From Chitinophaga pinensis (lineage in GTDB: Bacteria > Bacteroidota > Bacteroidia > Chitinophagales > UBA10324): a stretch of 54,813 nt of DNA. The position numbers and the translations under genes are program-made. Of the stretch, positions 53,901 to 54,813 are shown piece after piece (within the stretch, counting starts at the first letter, position 1; the number at the start of each line of letters is the position of its first letter). Location: positions 1 to 54,813 of the forward strand of contig CAMDDP010000017.1 in NCBI GenBank assembly GCA_945892775.1. Reading direction: 5' to 3'. Below the pieces are notes generated by a model. That model ran no database searches. It saw only the letters and a program-made list of their open reading frames with translations, and was not told the DNA's origin.

Positions 53901-54813
53901 ACAGGTAATTTTGCCTGTTCAAGAATCAAGAAAGATTATGTAACGAATGCAACATCACTTTTAACCATTTCAATAAATGCAAATCTTACATGGTCCGGAA
54001 CTGCATTGTATAATAATCAGGCAGGAACAACATTTAACACAACTATTAATTCACCTTATATAGTTAGTACAAGGGCTACAATGGGTAATATTTCAATAGA
54101 TGGAACTGGGGGAAACGGAAGTGGTAATATGCGTGGTACCATTACTGTTAAAGGAACATTGAATGTAAATGGAAAATTATATATGACAACTGATAATGGT
54201 GTGGGTTCAACAATTGGAATGACAATTACAGCAACAGGAACCGTTAATGTTGACTCAGTTAATGCAGCAGATGGAGCAAGTGCGGGTCATGTTTTAACAA
54301 TTAACAACGGCGGAAGGTTAAATATTTATGGCTTGAATGCGATATATTTATTCGGGAACACTAAAAACACCTTCACTTGTAATACTGGTTCAACAATTGA
54401 ATATTCAGGCATAGGAGCTCAGCCTGTTGAAAGCGGAATCAACTATTTAAATTTAAAATATTCAGGATCAGGAAATAAAACGGCAAATAGTAACTTAACT
54501 GTAAATGGAAATTTTACTGTTGATGCTGCCATTGCTGAATTTAACACTTCAATTAAAACTCTTAACATCGGCGGCAATTTAACTTTGCAGAATGGCGGAA
54601 CAATGAGCGATAATTGTAAAACTTTTTTAAATATAACCACAAGCAGTGCAACAACAGCTCAAACATTTACAGGCAACAGTCAGATAATAAAATGTTTGAA
54701 TCTGACATCTGTAAAAACCGCAGGATCTTTATCGCTAACGGCCAACACAGATTTTTACATCACAAATGATTTGATGATTGACCACTCCGGCACAGCAGTG
54801 TTAACCGACAATG
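50985..54813 (+). CDS. Very large secreted protein with fibronectin type III-like domains, 5' part (truncated by window edge)
   Basis: The first 1276 codons of a gene that leaves the window on the right. A signal peptide (MKKIYILAIVFSLLASNKIF, then AQ) is followed by a carbohydrate-binding-like sandwich at about 25-180 (SYLGLDGGFEGSATIDNV ... DVYLDDFAMYES), then four or more fibronectin III-like modules (ATYYYRIYTFDKAYNYS, STYYFKVYEYNCSAGS, ATYHYLILNVQNT, TTYNIKIFTRKGTTWSS). From about residue 865 a G8-like segment (GNWTDYTTWQRFNGATW, TILNGHTVTLDGAG) leads into a beta-helix-like stretch with repeating LTVNGNFTVD and LNIGGNLTLQNGG units. A T9SS sorting domain is expected beyond the edge. The reading frame is open throughout. 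Probably an adhesin. Confidence 0.88.
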   Translation, partial: MKKIYILAIVFSLLASNKIFAQASYLGLDGGFEGSATIDNVTTGAAPVASKWTKSNANITITAETGTVRSGSNSIKVNASSASTGRMFSPQFSISASTTKWVIQCYRRATSTTATVQFQMGNFRGATETLSGTYAGVTATNTWEKVTYSPTSVVSVTTAAADIIAKMVTSAGDVYLDDFAMYESSTGADVTAANAPTAPVVSNPTGSSLDVSWTAASGGVDGGGYMVVRGTFDPTTTPNVNGIYKSGNTTAVNENVVYVGTALTFTDVGLAASATYYYRIYTFDKAYNYSAAATVNGVTSGVCLAPTTAATSIIFSSTTTTTSTVNWTNGNGSKRIVVARLGSAVTWTPTDNTTYTANASFGSGTDVSGSGEYVVYNNNSNTVPVTNLAATSTYYFKVYEYNCSAGSEKYYLTSPPSNSVTTPASIAAPTFSTPVCLSYGGATLLVSFTSVGTFTGNTYTVEMSNGAGSFAAPTIIGTTVSNSNAIANLSCAIPYGTAGGAGNSYLLRVKASSPATTSATSTALSINTQSISPLTTQNFSPGAGGGGILLTVSGTTGVPTKSWAYATVSGGPYTAFVSAGTTFTPSFAACGTYYVVCQVTSYSCGTTTSAEVQCNVTMPAVTLPTVTNACIADETVNWTLPAGYNATNNTILVFAKAGSAVTAGVSTNAIGSYSANTIFGSGTTYQNDASAFCIYNGTSNTVNISGLTSGATYHYLILNVQNTPTIYATGATANGATLAAVPNVSGLTVTPANGELIIGWTMASCFDDVLIVVTDNASVTATPTGDGTLYVDYSVYGDPTSNVNLPSNEFDVYQGTGTSVTVSGLVNLTTYNIKIFTRKGTTWSSGTIGSGIPNTTTGDFQTLTSGNWTDYTTWQRFNGATWVNATLGEFPNLSNYGATILNGHTVTLDGAGPYSVSTLTVQVGGKLYTNQSLTNIYVSIFSQIVCNGTIGNYPTDDGIGFNIEGVNCTFTGTGNFACSRIKKDYVTNATSLLTISINANLTWSGTALYNNQAGTTFNTTINSPYIVSTRATMGNISIDGTGGNGSGNMRGTITVKGTLNVNGKLYMTTDNGVGSTIGMTITATGTVNVDSVNAADGASAGHVLTINNGGRLNIYGLNAIYLFGNTKNTFTCNTGSTIEYSGIGAQPVESGINYLNLKYSGSGNKTANSNLTVNGNFTVDAAIAEFNTSIKTLNIGGNLTLQNGGTMSDNCKTFLNITTSSATTAQTFTGNSQIIKCLNLTSVKTAGSLSLTANTDFYITNDLMIDHSGTAVLTDN

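Overview
The window comes from a low-GC member of the Bacteroidota. The evidence is six proteins that look like type IX secretion (T9SS) cargo, a PorG-like protein upstream of uppS and bamA, futalosine-pathway menaquinone synthesis (mqnC), an F-type ATPase operon without atpD and atpC, a DUF4834 protein, and promoter -7 elements that fit the Bacteroidota consensus TAnnTTTG. Shine-Dalgarno sites are essentially absent and several genes seem to start with TTG or GTG. I cannot place it below phylum with confidence; a Chitinophagales- or Sphingobacteriales-like lineage fits better than classical Flavobacteria.

Layout. 1-1.5 kb: 5' part of nadE (runs off the left edge) and an outer-membrane beta-barrel protein. 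1.65 kb: a CAU-anticodon tRNA, most likely tRNA-Ile2. 1.85-5.6 kb: a HAD phosphatase facing a minus-strand group of a ferredoxin-NADP reductase-like flavoprotein and two GT4-type glycosyltransferases. 5.6-8.1 kb: a YdcF/SanA-like protein, then LemA and two TPM-domain proteins. 8.2-11.7 kb (minus): rpiB, a long TPR protein and an MFS transporter. 11.8-17.1 kb: an S46 dipeptidyl-peptidase, then (minus) an exported agmatine/peptidylarginine deiminase-like protein and an M16 peptidase. 17.2-22.5 kb: mqnC, a decayed secretion-cargo relic, a small lipoprotein, a PIF1-like helicase with a C-terminal helix-turn-helix, and a membrane-anchored hypothetical. 22.6-28.0 kb (minus): atpB-E-F-H-A-G and a DUF4834 protein. 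28.1-36.9 kb (minus): three large secreted multidomain proteins, one a thermolysin-family protease and one with the gliding-motility (type B) C-terminal domain. 37.1-43.3 kb: the envelope cluster porG-like, uppS, bamA, two skp/ompH genes and murI. 43.4-45.0 kb: a frameshifted cargo gene. 45.2-50.8 kb: a GH3-type adenylating enzyme, a LysE exporter, an acyltransferase, a 2-oxoglutarate/Fe(II)-type oxygenase and a chromate transporter. 51.0 kb to the end: the first 1276 codons of a very large secreted fibronectin-III protein.

Most of this is ordinary chromosomal housekeeping plus the rich secreted-protein repertoire of a Bacteroidota cell. Secreted peptidases (S46, M4), the exported deiminase and the cargo proteins suggest protein scavenging and surface adhesion; PorG, BamA and the Skp-like chaperones would serve the outer membrane these proteins cross or sit on. 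I found no CRISPR array, prophage, insertion sequence, defence island or clearly new system. The most interesting observations are a strong intrinsic terminator inside the ATP synthase operon between atpE and atpF, a GH3 enzyme coupled to an amino-acid exporter, an exported deiminase resembling the Porphyromonas enzyme, and a one-base frameshift in a cargo gene.
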